64,000 bases of DNA, from NCBI GenBank assembly GCA_964582985.1, contig CAZOUM010000005.1, forward strand, positions 1-64,000, read 5' to 3'. The stretch comes from CAZQYB01 sp964582985 (GTDB lineage Bacteria > Planctomycetota > Phycisphaerae > Sedimentisphaerales > Anaerobacaceae). The translations under genes and the position numbers were made by a program. Below the pieces are notes generated by a model. That model saw nothing but the letters and a program-made list of their open reading frames with translations, was not told the DNA's origin and did no database searches. Each line of letters starts with the position of its first letter. Position 1 is the stretch's first letter. This document shows positions 1 to 9,029 of this stretch, one piece after another.

Positions 1-45
1 TAAAAGTTAAAATTTCTGTTTTTTAGAATGGGTAGTAAATCTTCT

Positions 46-2634
46 TTACGTGAAAAAACAAACAACTTTCTGAGATACTACGTCACACAAAATCTGCAAT
101 TGTTCTTGTTCGATTTTGAACACCTTAACAACATCTGCGTATCTGCCGCTTTCGGGCAGAAAATCAGTTAGCAAATTGGGCGTTTGCGAAAACCACTCTC
201 TATTCAAGATTACATTCTCCTTCTGGGGGAAAATGGCTACGTAAAAGATGTCGCCCTCGATGAGGTCCTGGAAGAAGTGGGTTCCGAATGAAAGCTCCGG
301 CATTAAGTTTCCACCTTCATAGGCCATTTCCACCAACACGGTTATATTGTTGATTTCATAAAAGTTGACGGGGATACCTAAACTCGGCGTTGTTGTTCCC
401 CACCTACCCGGCCCGAACAAAATAGTCGGTTCATTTTCTTTATCAGTTATTTGTTTATTCAATTTTCCCACGAGTCTGGCTATATCGTATTTCTGGGATT
501 GAGCCAATTGCGTGTATGCTTTGGGCTCAACATAGATGATTTTTTTTACAGACTGTGAGATGCTTCCGCCCATGAAATATCGCTCACATTGAAACAGGAT
601 TTTCTCCGGCTGGATTTGAGAGGGGATTTCCACTTTTGCCTGCCGGCCTTTAGTCTGCAGTGGTCTGCACTGCAGTAAGTTGATGACAGGGTTTCCGTCT
701 TTTGCGAAGTTAACCGTAAATTCGATGTCTATGGGATATTCATAATAACTTTCCAGAGTTTTGAGTATCTTTTGCATAATTTGGGTAAAAGAGGTGTTGC
801 TCAGGAGCTTCTTGAAGGTAAGAAGCCAGTGTTGTTTTCCCCGCATTCCCAGTTCACTCATTCTTCTGGCCATTTGGTAATCGGACTCGACAATGAGCTC
901 GAGTCTCTTTAGGTCAAGTTTTTCGCCAAGGAGTTTTTGAAGCGGCAGTGTGGTGAAAGTATTTTTTTTGGTATCAAGCAAATCCACCTGGTGCTGGGAG
1001 TATTTTCTAACATCGTCCATCCCGGCGAGAGGCCTTAATAAAGGGGCATCAAGAGCAATGATTCGAGGATAGTCGTTCTCAACACGGTTTACTGCACGCG
1101 TGCCGAGACCAAATACCAATCTTAACATCCCTGCTTTGGGGTCGAGTTCAGAGTTCCAAACAAATGTGTTGTGGGAAACTCCGACTCCTGCAAGGTCCGG
1201 AAAGAAATAACTTTTGTGATATGAACCTGAAACACGCTGTATAAGCAAAGCCATTTGTTCGTCCTGCTGGTCCAAACCTCTTTGCAGCCGGTACGTCAAT
1301 GCGTTTTCATTCATCATACTCGCATATACTCTTCGGACGGTATCTTCAAATTGCGAGTATCGCTTTGCAGGACTTCCCTGGTTGACACAGAATAAACTTT
1401 CATACTTGCCGGCGAAGGCGTTCCCAAAAGCATCTTCCAGCAAACTGCTGGAGCGTACTATAATTGGGGACTGACCAAAATACTCTATCATTTCCTGAAA
1501 CTTTTCACGGATTTCATCAGGGAACTTTCCATTTAGCATTTTTTCCTTCAGGTCGGACGCAACTTTGAAGTACCCTTCCCTAGTTTTTTGCTGCATCCTC
1601 AACTTCCACCAGCCATTCTCCACAATGTAGGTATAAAAGACATCCGAACCTACATAAAATGAATCGTGAGGCTCCAAACACTGTTTCCAGTCACGAGACG
1701 CATCTTTTGAGATAATATTGTTAGCAAGCAACATTCCGACAGCTTTCCCGCCGATAAACCCTGTTCCGATTAATCTTTTTTTGATGTTCAGCAAATCTTC
1801 GAGTGAAAAGTTCTTCTGTGCCAAAGATAAAATCCTTTTCTCGTGGCCGATCATTATTCTGCAGAGTTGCTCGATAGCCTGTTGTTTTTCTTCGGAGCAG
1901 GCAGTGCTTTTTTTCAACAGCTCTTCGGAACGCAAAAAAAGGAGGTCCCAGTAATCCAAAGCTCTTTGCGCAGGTTCCAGGCCTTTTTCAGAAACATATG
2001 AAAACAGCTTAGTGGCATCAACGCTATTGGTAAGTGGAACAAACTGGTCTGCCTGTTGAAGGTGCGGCAAAAACATTCTCGGTGAATAGCGTTTCCAAAC
2101 CTTCAACGGATGTACATAGAAATTCCCTTCTACATTGTACACATCCAACAAAAGCTGTGTTGTTTCGCGAATGCGGGCTATGGTTTTGAATGAATGCTTG
2201 TTTCGCAGCAGCGCAAAATATCCAATGGTCTCCAATTCAAACAGGTACGGACAGGTAATCATAAAGAAGTTGCCAATCATCAAGTCCGTAGCCCAGGCGC
2301 TCAGCAAATCCGACAAGCAGTCGAATACGTAAAAATGCTTTTTCCCTTCACTGGAAATTATGTTATGCACCTGTGTGGAAAAAGTTTCAAAACCGCTATT
2401 GGCATCCAAATTGTAAATCGTAACATTAGAATCGGCTTGAACAAGAGGTTTATGCTTAGCAAACCTCATATAGATGACTTTTCGGCTATCCTGTTTCGCT
2501 CGTGTAACAAAGGGAGTGACAAAGTTACGAAAGTCATCGATTTTGTCCACCTGCCAAACGACATTGTCGCCATCTCGCAGATAGTTTAACACTGCGTCCA
2601 AACCTTTCAGGCCTGTACTTTGTTGCGTCTTCAT
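46..2634 (-). CDS. PEP/pyruvate-binding (PPDK N-domain) protein with degenerate KaiC-like N-terminus
   Basis: This 862-residue protein has the ATP-binding N-terminal domain of pyruvate phosphate dikinase and PEP synthase. Visible marks are GFIGGKAVGM near residue 293, IIVRSSSLLEDAFG near 390, GLGTRAVNR near 510 and the closing LLQCRPL near 655. The catalytic-histidine swivelling domain and the PEP-binding barrel of true PPDK are not recognisable, so phosphotransfer to pyruvate is not supported. The first 200 or so residues (GLKGLDAVLNYLRDGDNVVWQ) resemble the start of KaiC/RecA-like ATPases, but the Walker A glycine-lysine loop is missing. It is probably an ATP-grasp-type enzyme or regulator of unknown substrate. 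The gene stands alone, with a gene-free 245-base gap to gdhA. The domain call is firm; the function is open. Confidence 0.8.
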   Translation of the reverse strand: MKTQQSTGLKGLDAVLNYLRDGDNVVWQVDKIDDFRNFVTPFVTRAKQDSRKVIYMRFAKHKPLVQADSNVTIYNLDANSGFETFSTQVHNIISSEGKKHFYVFDCLSDLLSAWATDLMIGNFFMITCPYLFELETIGYFALLRNKHSFKTIARIRETTQLLLDVYNVEGNFYVHPLKVWKRYSPRMFLPHLQQADQFVPLTNSVDATKLFSYVSEKGLEPAQRALDYWDLLFLRSEELLKKSTACSEEKQQAIEQLCRIMIGHEKRILSLAQKNFSLEDLLNIKKRLIGTGFIGGKAVGMLLANNIISKDASRDWKQCLEPHDSFYVGSDVFYTYIVENGWWKLRMQQKTREGYFKVASDLKEKMLNGKFPDEIREKFQEMIEYFGQSPIIVRSSSLLEDAFGNAFAGKYESLFCVNQGSPAKRYSQFEDTVRRVYASMMNENALTYRLQRGLDQQDEQMALLIQRVSGSYHKSYFFPDLAGVGVSHNTFVWNSELDPKAGMLRLVFGLGTRAVNRVENDYPRIIALDAPLLRPLAGMDDVRKYSQHQVDLLDTKKNTFTTLPLQKLLGEKLDLKRLELIVESDYQMARRMSELGMRGKQHWLLTFKKLLSNTSFTQIMQKILKTLESYYEYPIDIEFTVNFAKDGNPVINLLQCRPLQTKGRQAKVEIPSQIQPEKILFQCERYFMGGSISQSVKKIIYVEPKAYTQLAQSQKYDIARLVGKLNKQITDKENEPTILFGPGRWGTTTPSLGIPVNFYEINNITVLVEMAYEGGNLMPELSFGTHFFQDLIEGDIFYVAIFPQKENVILNREWFSQTPNLLTDFLPESGRYADVVKVFKIEQEQLQILCDVVSQKVVCFFT

Positions 2635-2879
2635 AAATCAACCTCTTTTTCCTACATTACGCAACTCTTTCAAAACTAAAATTTAAACCATTTTTCGGCG
2701 ACAAGTAAAGCTTTAACTTTAAATTCCTTTAATGGTCAATTCTGTATCCTTAAATCCTATAGCTGATGTAATTGGGAACTTAAGAGAACGTAAGAAACGA
2801 AACAAAATCGCCGAATATCCGGCTGCCTGCTTGATTATTTGTATATCACGCAAATGTGATTTGCCGGTTGCAGCCGGGC

Positions 2880-4223
2880 TTATACGATACCCTGGTCCAT
2901 CATAGCATTGGCAACCTTGGTGAAACTGACAACATTAGCTCCGACAACCAGGTTGTTCTTTGCACCGTAAAGTTTCGCGGCTTCGACGCATTGGTCGTAG
3001 ATATTATTCATAATCAACTTGAGTTTTGCATTCACCTCTTCAAACGTCCAGCTCATCCGCATGGAGTTTTGACACATTTCCAAACCGCTTGTCGCTACAC
3101 CGCCGGCATTTGCAGCCTTTCCGGGGCCGAATGAAACGCCGGCATCAAGGAAGACCTTTGTGGCCTCCGGTGTCGAGGGCATATTGGCACCTTCACCAAC
3201 CGCGATGCAGCCATTTTTTACCAAGACTTCAGCGGCGACCTGGTTGATTTCATTCTGCGTAGCAGACGGAAGGGCTACATCGCACGGTACAAACCAGACG
3301 TCCCGCCAGTCCTCGTGGAACTTGGCTGACTTGTGCTGCTCTGCATATTCCCTGATGCGCCCACGTTCCACTTCCTTTATCCATTTTATTGTTTCGAGTT
3401 TAATGCCATCCGGGTCCACGATACATCCGTTGCTATCAGACATCGTAATCACCCTGGCGCCAAGCTGCTGTGCCTTCTGTGCTGCATAAATTGCAACGTT
3501 GCCGGAGCCGGAGATGGCTACCCTTTTGCCTTTCCAGTCGGTGCCGCGTTCCTGAAGCATTCGGCTTACGAAATAAACCAGGCCGTAGCCGGTAGCCTCT
3601 TTTCGCACCATTGAACCACCGTAATCGAGGCCTTTGCCGGTCAGAGCACCAGTGAAAGTATTAGTCAACTTCTTATATTGACCAAAGAGGTATCCTATTT
3701 CTCTGTCGCCCACGCCAATGTCGCCTGCCGGTACATCAGTATCAGGACCAATGTGGCGGTAAAGCTCATTCATAAAGCTCTGGCAGAAGCGCATAACTTC
3801 CATATCACTTTTGCCCTTCGGGTTGAAGTCCGAGCCGCCTTTTGCGCCACCCATCATCAGGCCGGTCAGCGAATTCTTAAAAATCTGTTCGAAGCCCAGG
3901 AATTTGATAATGCCAATATAAACGCTCGGATGGAAACGGAGGCCGCCCTTATAGGGCCCCAGAGCACTGTTAAACTGAACCCGAAAGCCGCGGTTTACTT
4001 GTAAATTGCCTCTGTCATCCTGCCAGGGAACGCGGAATATAATCTGTCTTTCCGGTTCGACCAGTCGCTCAAGAATCCCGGCCTCGACGTATTCCGGATG
4101 CTTCTCGAGCACCGGGGGCAAAGTCTCCAAAACCTCTTTTACGGCCTGGTGGAATTCAACCTCACCAGGATTACGTTTCAGGACCTGTTCGTAAACGGTC
4201 TGGGTTAACTCGTTTGCTGCCAC
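2880..4223 (-). CDS. gdhA: NADP-specific glutamate dehydrogenase
   Basis: The enzyme interconverts 2-oxoglutarate plus ammonium and glutamate using NADP(H), normally as a cytoplasmic hexamer. The sequence follows the E. coli-type GdhA family closely: KGGLRFHPSV, MGGAKGGSDFNPKGKSD with the catalytic lysine, PAGDIGVGDREIGY and a Rossmann segment (VAISGSGNVAIYAA). An in-frame ATG lies at 4238, but it has no ribosome binding site. A GGAGG at 4232-4236 sits 8 bases before a GTG at 4223, and starting there puts the KRNP motif at the same distance from the N-terminus as KRDP in E. coli GdhA, so GTG 4223 is preferred. The length from it is 447 residues, usual for the family. The divergent LysR gene at 4401 may regulate it. 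Confidence 0.95.
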   Translation of the reverse strand: MAANELTQTVYEQVLKRNPGEVEFHQAVKEVLETLPPVLEKHPEYVEAGILERLVEPERQIIFRVPWQDDRGNLQVNRGFRVQFNSALGPYKGGLRFHPSVYIGIIKFLGFEQIFKNSLTGLMMGGAKGGSDFNPKGKSDMEVMRFCQSFMNELYRHIGPDTDVPAGDIGVGDREIGYLFGQYKKLTNTFTGALTGKGLDYGGSMVRKEATGYGLVYFVSRMLQERGTDWKGKRVAISGSGNVAIYAAQKAQQLGARVITMSDSNGCIVDPDGIKLETIKWIKEVERGRIREYAEQHKSAKFHEDWRDVWFVPCDVALPSATQNEINQVAAEVLVKNGCIAVGEGANMPSTPEATKVFLDAGVSFGPGKAANAGGVATSGLEMCQNSMRMSWTFEEVNAKLKLIMNNIYDQCVEAAKLYGAKNNLVVGANVVSFTKVANAMMDQGIV

Positions 4224-4238
4224 TTGGATAACCTCCAT

Positions 4239-4400
4239 TGAAAATTAAAATTTTCGTTTTTCACAACTGTTATGATAAGTTAAACTAATAATGAAACTAT
4301 ATAATTGCCCTGGAAAAGGCAAACAGATATAATAATATACTGGTTTCTACGGTGTAGCAAAAGGATTAAATAATAATAGAATCTATCAGGATGACTTATA
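4239..4400. promoter_or_regulatory. Divergent intergenic region between gdhA and the LysR gene
   Basis: This AT-rich gap must hold both outward promoters. A TATAAT lies at 4300-4305 on the plus strand with only a poor -35 (AAGTTA) 17 bases upstream. LysR-type regulators commonly bind such shared regions, but no clear T-N11-A operator was singled out by eye. The regulatory reading is inferred from layout. Confidence 0.45.
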
Positions 4401-5282
4401 ATGCATATAGAAACGCTAAAGATATTTTGTGATTTGGCTGAATTGCGAAGCTTCTCAAGAACCGCCCAAAAACACCTCCTAAGTCAGTCGGCCGTCTCCC
4501 AGCAACTTGCACAACTGGAACTTGTTCACAAGTGCCAGTTAATCGACCGAAAGAAAAGACCCATTGAACTGACAAGAGAAGGCGAGTTACTTTACAGTGC
4601 CGCCGAAGACATCCTTGACAGATATGAACAACTCAGAAACGAACTAAATGTCCTGAAATCCTCGACCGGCAGTAGAATAAACATAGCAGCAATTTACAGC
4701 ATCGGGATGCACACTCTGCCGGATTATGTCAAAAAATTTATGGTCAACTATCCGAATGTTAACGTTCACATTGAATACCTTAGCGGCAGGAAGATTTATG
4801 AGTTGGTTCTATCCGGAGATATCGATATCGGCCTGGTTGCTATTCCCAAAAGAGACAAAAGACTTGAGGTGTATGATTTTGAGGCTGAGCCATTGGTGTT
4901 GGCCTGCAGCCCCAAGCATCCTCTCGCAAAGGAATCGCGGGTTGATATTCATGTATTGCAATTCGAAAGATTCATCGCTTTTGAGAAGGGTGCCCCTACG
5001 CGGGGGTGGATAGACAGCATTTTGCAGCGTTACAATATTATTGTCCAGCCCGTGATGGAATTCGATAACATCGAGACTATTAAACGCGCCGTAGAAATAA
5101 ACTCAGGATTAACTATATTGCCGCAGACGGCAATACTTCAAGAGGTTACCGACGGCACAATCAAAGCGATTGGCTTTTCAAATGAAAATTTCGTTAGACC
5201 GACCGGTATAATCGTTCGCAAGGGCAAAGCCTTCGGCCAGGCCGGTCGATACTTTATCGAACTGCTTCGCAAAAAGGCGTGA
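4401..5282 (+). CDS. LysR-family transcriptional regulator
   Basis: A 293-residue LysR-type regulator. Residues 1-60 form the winged helix-turn-helix (LKIFCDLAELRSFSRTAQ, then SQSAVSQQLAQLE), followed by a linker helix and a periplasmic-binding-protein-like effector domain from about residue 90. The family usually acts as tetramers that bind near their own promoter and a divergent target. The divergent neighbour is gdhA, which makes a nitrogen or 2-oxoglutarate signal plausible but unproven. The domain order and SGLTILPQTAI segment resemble the CysB/CbbR-like branch. A HAD phosphatase gene follows after 15 bases and may be co-transcribed. Confidence 0.9.
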   Translation: MHIETLKIFCDLAELRSFSRTAQKHLLSQSAVSQQLAQLELVHKCQLIDRKKRPIELTREGELLYSAAEDILDRYEQLRNELNVLKSSTGSRINIAAIYSIGMHTLPDYVKKFMVNYPNVNVHIEYLSGRKIYELVLSGDIDIGLVAIPKRDKRLEVYDFEAEPLVLACSPKHPLAKESRVDIHVLQFERFIAFEKGAPTRGWIDSILQRYNIIVQPVMEFDNIETIKRAVEINSGLTILPQTAILQEVTDGTIKAIGFSNENFVRPTGIIVRKGKAFGQAGRYFIELLRKKA

Positions 5283-5297
5283 CGCGAAATACAAGAT

Positions 5298-5894
5298 ATG
5301 TCTATTAAGGCGGCAATATTCGATTTGGACGGCACGATAACCCAGCCGTTCTTTGACTTTGACGCTATTCGCGAGGAAATGGGACTGGATAGAGATTCCG
5401 GGCCGGTCCTCGAGTCGATGAAGAAGATGTCCCCCGAACGGCGCAAAGAGGCCGAGAGAATACTGCATTTTCACGAAAGCCGGGCGGTGACGGAATCCAG
5501 GCTCAACGCCGGCGCCAAAGAAACGCTCCGGACTCTTCGTAACGCCGGCATTCGTATCGGGATATTGACGCGTAACAGGTGCAGCAATGCCCTTGCCGTT
5601 GCTGAAAAACATAACCTGCAATTCGATGCCGTTGTTGATAGAGAAGACGGACCGGTCAAACCCGATGCCTTCGGCGTGCTGGAAATCTGCCGCCAGTTCG
5701 GCGTAAAGCCGGGGGAGACCCTCGTGGTAGGCGATTACCTTTACGATATGCTCTGCGCAAAGGCCGCAGGCGCCATTTCGGTGCTCCTAAAGAATAGCAA
5801 GAGCACACCCGACTTTGCCGAGCATGCGGATTTTACTATTGAAACAATCGACCAAATACTTCAAATTATCGAAGACAAAAGAAATAGTGTATAG
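5298..5894 (+). CDS. HAD-superfamily hydrolase, phosphoglycolate-phosphatase-like
   Basis: A 198-residue HAD phosphatase. Motif I is FDLDGTITQ near residue 8 with both catalytic aspartates, motif II is LTRNR near residue 93, the motif III lysine is in GPVKPDAF near 118, and motif IV is VGDYLYDMLCAKAAG near 145. A helical cap sits between motifs I and II. These features match small-molecule phosphatases of the phosphoglycolate/beta-phosphoglucomutase kind, but the substrate cannot be read. The 15-base gap to the LysR gene suggests one transcript. Confidence 0.88.
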   Translation: MSIKAAIFDLDGTITQPFFDFDAIREEMGLDRDSGPVLESMKKMSPERRKEAERILHFHESRAVTESRLNAGAKETLRTLRNAGIRIGILTRNRCSNALAVAEKHNLQFDAVVDREDGPVKPDAFGVLEICRQFGVKPGETLVVGDYLYDMLCAKAAGAISVLLKNSKSTPDFAEHADFTIETIDQILQIIEDKRNSV

Positions 5895-5934
5895 CGTTTA
5901 GCAGATAGCGTATGAAAAGGCAGTGGAAATCATA

Positions 5935-6840
5935 ATGAACGCAAGCGTGATAAAGGCTGTCCTTATTCAGTTAGCAATGGTCTGTAACTGCTGTGCTGGG
6001 TGCTGTTCAACAAGCCCGGACTTGCAGTGCCGCAAAGAAGTAAAGCCCGACCCCGTTGAGAAGGTCCTGAAACAATTAAGGCAAAAAACCGCGGAGCTTA
6101 AATCTTATCAGTGCCTCGTCGAGTACGAAGTCAATCAACCTACGTTCGAGTCGAAAACGCTCAGAAAGGGTGTTTTGTATTACAAAAAGGCCGGCAAAAA
6201 ATCTGCGCTGAGAATTAACTTCAGAACCTTTAAACAAGATGATGAAAAACAAGAAAAATACATCGACCAGTACATCATCAACGGCAACTGGCTGACGAAA
6301 ATCGACTATCCATTTGACGGCGTCTGGCTTACACACATCGACCACCAGCTCAAGACCGTTGTGTGTCACCAGTTGGCCGAGCCGAATGACCCAAACGAAC
6401 CGGCCGATCCAAACAAAGCTACCGACCCGTTTGATTTGGTCACGCAAAATTTCCCCATCGTCGGCTTCACCAAAGTAGAGGACCTGAAAAAGCAATTTGA
6501 AATAAGGCTGGTCGAGCAAGAGAGCAAAGAACACCCTCCTGTCATTCCCGCGAAAGCGGAAATCCACGAATTCGTCCACCTTCATTTAAAAGTAAAACCT
6601 GATTCCGCTTATAAGGATGACTATACGACCATTGATTTTTGGATTGACAAGAAATTAGGCCTGCCGGCAAGGATAGTTGCCGTCGCAACCACAGAAGATG
6701 CCAATCTTAAAGGGGATATCTCCCGAATAGAGTTTATCAAACCCAAAATAAACAAAAAGCTCAACAAGAAGGTCTTCGGCATAAAGATTCCTAAAGGTTT
6801 CGACAAGCCGCAAATATTCCCGTTGAAGAAAGAAAAATGA
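5935..6840 (+). CDS. Exported LolA-like protein carrying an in-frame repeat insertion
   Basis: The protein begins with a hydrophobic signal followed by a cysteine cluster (CNCCAGCC), which suggests a lipoprotein or exported protein. The body, with a KTAELKSYQCLVEY start and alternating strand pattern, resembles LolA-type lipoprotein-sorting folds; this is a family-level guess. A GTG at 5923 also opens the frame, but ATG 5935 has the better-placed AGTGGA upstream. Two oddities stand out: a PNE/PADPNKATDP low-complexity stretch near residue 155, and residues VIPAKAEIHEF near 203, encoded by a near-copy of a dispersed palindromic repeat (6539-6568). The stop overlaps the next gene by ATGA. Confidence 0.7.
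   Translation: MNASVIKAVLIQLAMVCNCCAGCCSTSPDLQCRKEVKPDPVEKVLKQLRQKTAELKSYQCLVEYEVNQPTFESKTLRKGVLYYKKAGKKSALRINFRTFKQDDEKQEKYIDQYIINGNWLTKIDYPFDGVWLTHIDHQLKTVVCHQLAEPNDPNEPADPNKATDPFDLVTQNFPIVGFTKVEDLKKQFEIRLVEQESKEHPPVIPAKAEIHEFVHLHLKVKPDSAYKDDYTTIDFWIDKKLGLPARIVAVATTEDANLKGDISRIEFIKPKINKKLNKKVFGIKIPKGFDKPQIFPLKKEK
6539..6568 (+). repeat. Dispersed palindromic repeat inside a coding sequence
   Basis: The 30 bases match 28 of 30 positions of the intergenic copy at 56320-56349 (core CATTCCCGCGAAAGCGG). The element is read in frame and contributes the residues VIPAKAEIH to the host protein without a stop. Confidence 0.85.
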
Positions 6841-8072
6841 TAAGAGACAAAATACGATATAGAATTATCTCAAGGAATTTTACGCGAAAATTAATCTTTA
6901 TTTTTCTGCTATTGATGGCTTGTCCAGTAGCAAATGTTATCTTGGAGTCGAACAATCTTAATGATTTCGGATTTTGGGCCATAATGTTTGCACCTGGAAT
7001 TATGATAGCGTTGGTGTATCTAATCATATCCTTTTTCTTTTGGTTGTTTTTAAGAAAGAAATACAAAGTTCATTTTGTCTTAGACATTGTCATATTTGTA
7101 ATACTGCTAATCGCCTTATTCTCGCCGGTGACAAATCTATATTCCGAATTATCCAGACACAACGATGAGATTAATACAGAAATTAGAAACAGCGTCCATA
7201 TTCTAAATGAGAGGATTATTGAAAGCATCAGAAATAACGAACCATCCGTTATGTATAATCTTTTTGTTGAGGAAGTAAAGGACCAAGGCATCGATAATAT
7301 CAAGAGTCTGTACTCGCAATTCTCACCTGCAATAGAAGGGAAAACATTTGAACTATATAATGAGTACTATGTCGTTTCACAGAACTGGAGGCCGGTACAA
7401 TTTACTGTGCTGTCCGAAACAGTTGCAGACAGTGAGTTTTACATGCATGTGAACACAGCAGGTAACAACACATATATATCGCTCCTAAAATCAGAGGGCG
7501 ATTTCAAAGACCTTGTTTTAAGTTTTATTTATGTGAAGATGAATAATCAATGGCGGTTACACGTATCTCATCTTGGTATATTTAAGATTGCCGGCAAGAC
7601 AGCTATTGAATGGTTTGAAGAGGCTAAGGAATTATCAGGGAAGGGGTATAATATTCCTGCGTTGCTGAGATTAAGTATTGCGAATCAGTTTATAAAACCT
7701 GCACCTTTCATTCAATACGCCAAAGAAAAAGACATTATTGATTTGTCAAACAAAATCCGAACAAAAATAAATCAAAAACACAAGTTCCCAATTCAATTGT
7801 CAAATGTTAAAAACACTCCTGAAGTTTGTTACGTAGAACCTCAGTTTGTGCAAATGGATTTATTCCCTATGATAAAATATGTAACAAAAATCCCTTTAGA
7901 CAAAGTTTCAGAATTACAAAAAGAGGTAGATGCCATAACTGCTGAACTAGAATCAATTTTTCCAGGTATAACGAAGGGGGTTAGCCATATTGTTTATGTA
8001 GCATATTCTGAACCGCCAACGGACCCAAAAAGGGAATATCAAGGTTATCGTTTAACAGCCGAAGTTAAATAG
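6837..8072 (+). CDS. Membrane-anchored protein of unknown function
   Basis: I do not recognise this 411-residue protein. It has three predicted membrane segments in the first 100 residues (LIFIFLLLMACPVANVIL, a second around IMIALVYLIISFFFWLFL, and a third around DIVIFVILLIALF), then a 300-residue soluble domain. The soluble part has mixed helix and strand and a segment with a DUF-like pattern (FKIAGKTAIEWFEEAKELSGKGY). It is AT-rich and asparagine/lysine-rich compared with its neighbours. The start overlaps the preceding gene by four bases (ATGA), so the two are probably translationally coupled. Confidence 0.6.
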   Translation: MIRDKIRYRIISRNFTRKLIFIFLLLMACPVANVILESNNLNDFGFWAIMFAPGIMIALVYLIISFFFWLFLRKKYKVHFVLDIVIFVILLIALFSPVTNLYSELSRHNDEINTEIRNSVHILNERIIESIRNNEPSVMYNLFVEEVKDQGIDNIKSLYSQFSPAIEGKTFELYNEYYVVSQNWRPVQFTVLSETVADSEFYMHVNTAGNNTYISLLKSEGDFKDLVLSFIYVKMNNQWRLHVSHLGIFKIAGKTAIEWFEEAKELSGKGYNIPALLRLSIANQFIKPAPFIQYAKEKDIIDLSNKIRTKINQKHKFPIQLSNVKNTPEVCYVEPQFVQMDLFPMIKYVTKIPLDKVSELQKEVDAITAELESIFPGITKGVSHIVYVAYSEPPTDPKREYQGYRLTAEVK

Positions 8073-8113
8073 GGATGCCCCCAAATCAGCGAGCGAAATA
8101 GAAAGGACTGAAA

Positions 8114-8188
8114 ATGACAAAGGGAATAGTTATCTATTATTCAAGAAGCGGCAATAGGAAAGGAGATGCCGATGTGGACCTCAAATAG
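8114..8188 (+). pseudogene. Truncated flavodoxin start (24-codon remnant)
   Basis: An ATG at 8114 opens a 24-codon frame beginning MTKGIVIYYSRSGN, which matches the N-terminus of the intact flavodoxin at 9030 (MAKGIVVYYSRSGN) at about 80 percent of bases over the first 45 positions, then diverges and stops at 8188. The end overlaps the next gene's start at 8172 and contains its AGGAG ribosome binding site. It looks like the stump of a duplicated flavodoxin gene. Whether the peptide is still translated as a coupling leader cannot be told. Confidence 0.7.
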
Positions 8189-8993
8189 GATGATAGCGGT
8201 ATATATCGCCGTCGGCGTGGTCGCAGCCTCAGTGGTGGCGTGGCTAACGCTCAGAAGAACGGTCAGGACAAGACTGAGTGTGAACAAGAAGCTCAGAGAA
8301 GACCCTGACATCAACGATTGGCTGGTCATCTTCAACTGGACGCCCAAAATCCTTTATGCGCCCACCATAGTCGCGTCTCTCCTGGCGTCTCTGCTTATGT
8401 TCCTAAGAGAAGCGGGATGGATTTTCAGCGCCATAAATCCCGGAATCATCGGCGGCATCTGGTTCGCCGTCGTCTTTCTGAATCTGCTGGTAGAGGAATA
8501 CAATATAACGGTCAAGGTGCTGATTATTGCCGTCGTCAGTTCAGGTTTTTTCCTGTTGTGGCTGCACCTTCTCGACTGGGTTGTGCCGTTTCTTAAACTT
8601 TTCGGGCATCTTGCCCTGTCCATCAACGGGACAGGCTTCCTTCTGGTCGCCATCATAGGCCTGCTTATAATATTCATCTCCTGGCTCAAAGGGCTTTTCT
8701 ACTATGTCACTATTACGCCCAATTATATGAATATTCAGGAGGGGCCAACCGAAAGCGGAAGGCATATAGGCAGGGAGGACTACAATACCGTCGTGGACAC
8801 AACCGATTTCCTCGAGCGCCTTATGGACTTCGGCAGAATCGTGATAATCTTCAAGGATATGAAAACACAGCCCATCGTCCTGCTGGTCTGGAGAATCCAC
8901 AAGAAAGCACAGATGCTGGAAAGAGTCCGCGGCAAGTTCGCCATTGACTTTAATGAGCAGCAAGCGCAAGTTCACACAGAACCGTCACAATAA
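8172..8993 (+). CDS. Polytopic membrane protein, possible PH-like C-terminal domain
   Basis: A 273-residue protein with about five membrane segments in its first 185 residues, including IAVYIAVGVVAASVVAWL, a segment around LYAPTIVASLLASLLMFL and one around FLLVAIIGLLIIFISWL. A cytoplasmic domain of about 90 residues follows. The C-terminal part (VVDTTDFLERLMDFGRIVI) has the rhythm of bacterial PH-like domains, but this is only an impression. ATG 8166 directly abuts AGGAG; ATG 8172 has proper spacing of 6 and is preferred. The gene sits between a flavodoxin stump and an intact flavodoxin, so it may have arrived by insertion or been caught in a tandem duplication. Confidence 0.65.
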   Translation: MWTSNRMIAVYIAVGVVAASVVAWLTLRRTVRTRLSVNKKLREDPDINDWLVIFNWTPKILYAPTIVASLLASLLMFLREAGWIFSAINPGIIGGIWFAVVFLNLLVEEYNITVKVLIIAVVSSGFFLLWLHLLDWVVPFLKLFGHLALSINGTGFLLVAIIGLLIIFISWLKGLFYYVTITPNYMNIQEGPTESGRHIGREDYNTVVDTTDFLERLMDFGRIVIIFKDMKTQPIVLLVWRIHKKAQMLERVRGKFAIDFNEQQAQVHTEPSQ

Positions 8994-9029
8994 ATCGAAA
9001 GGCTTATTACTTTGAACGAGGAGAAAAAA

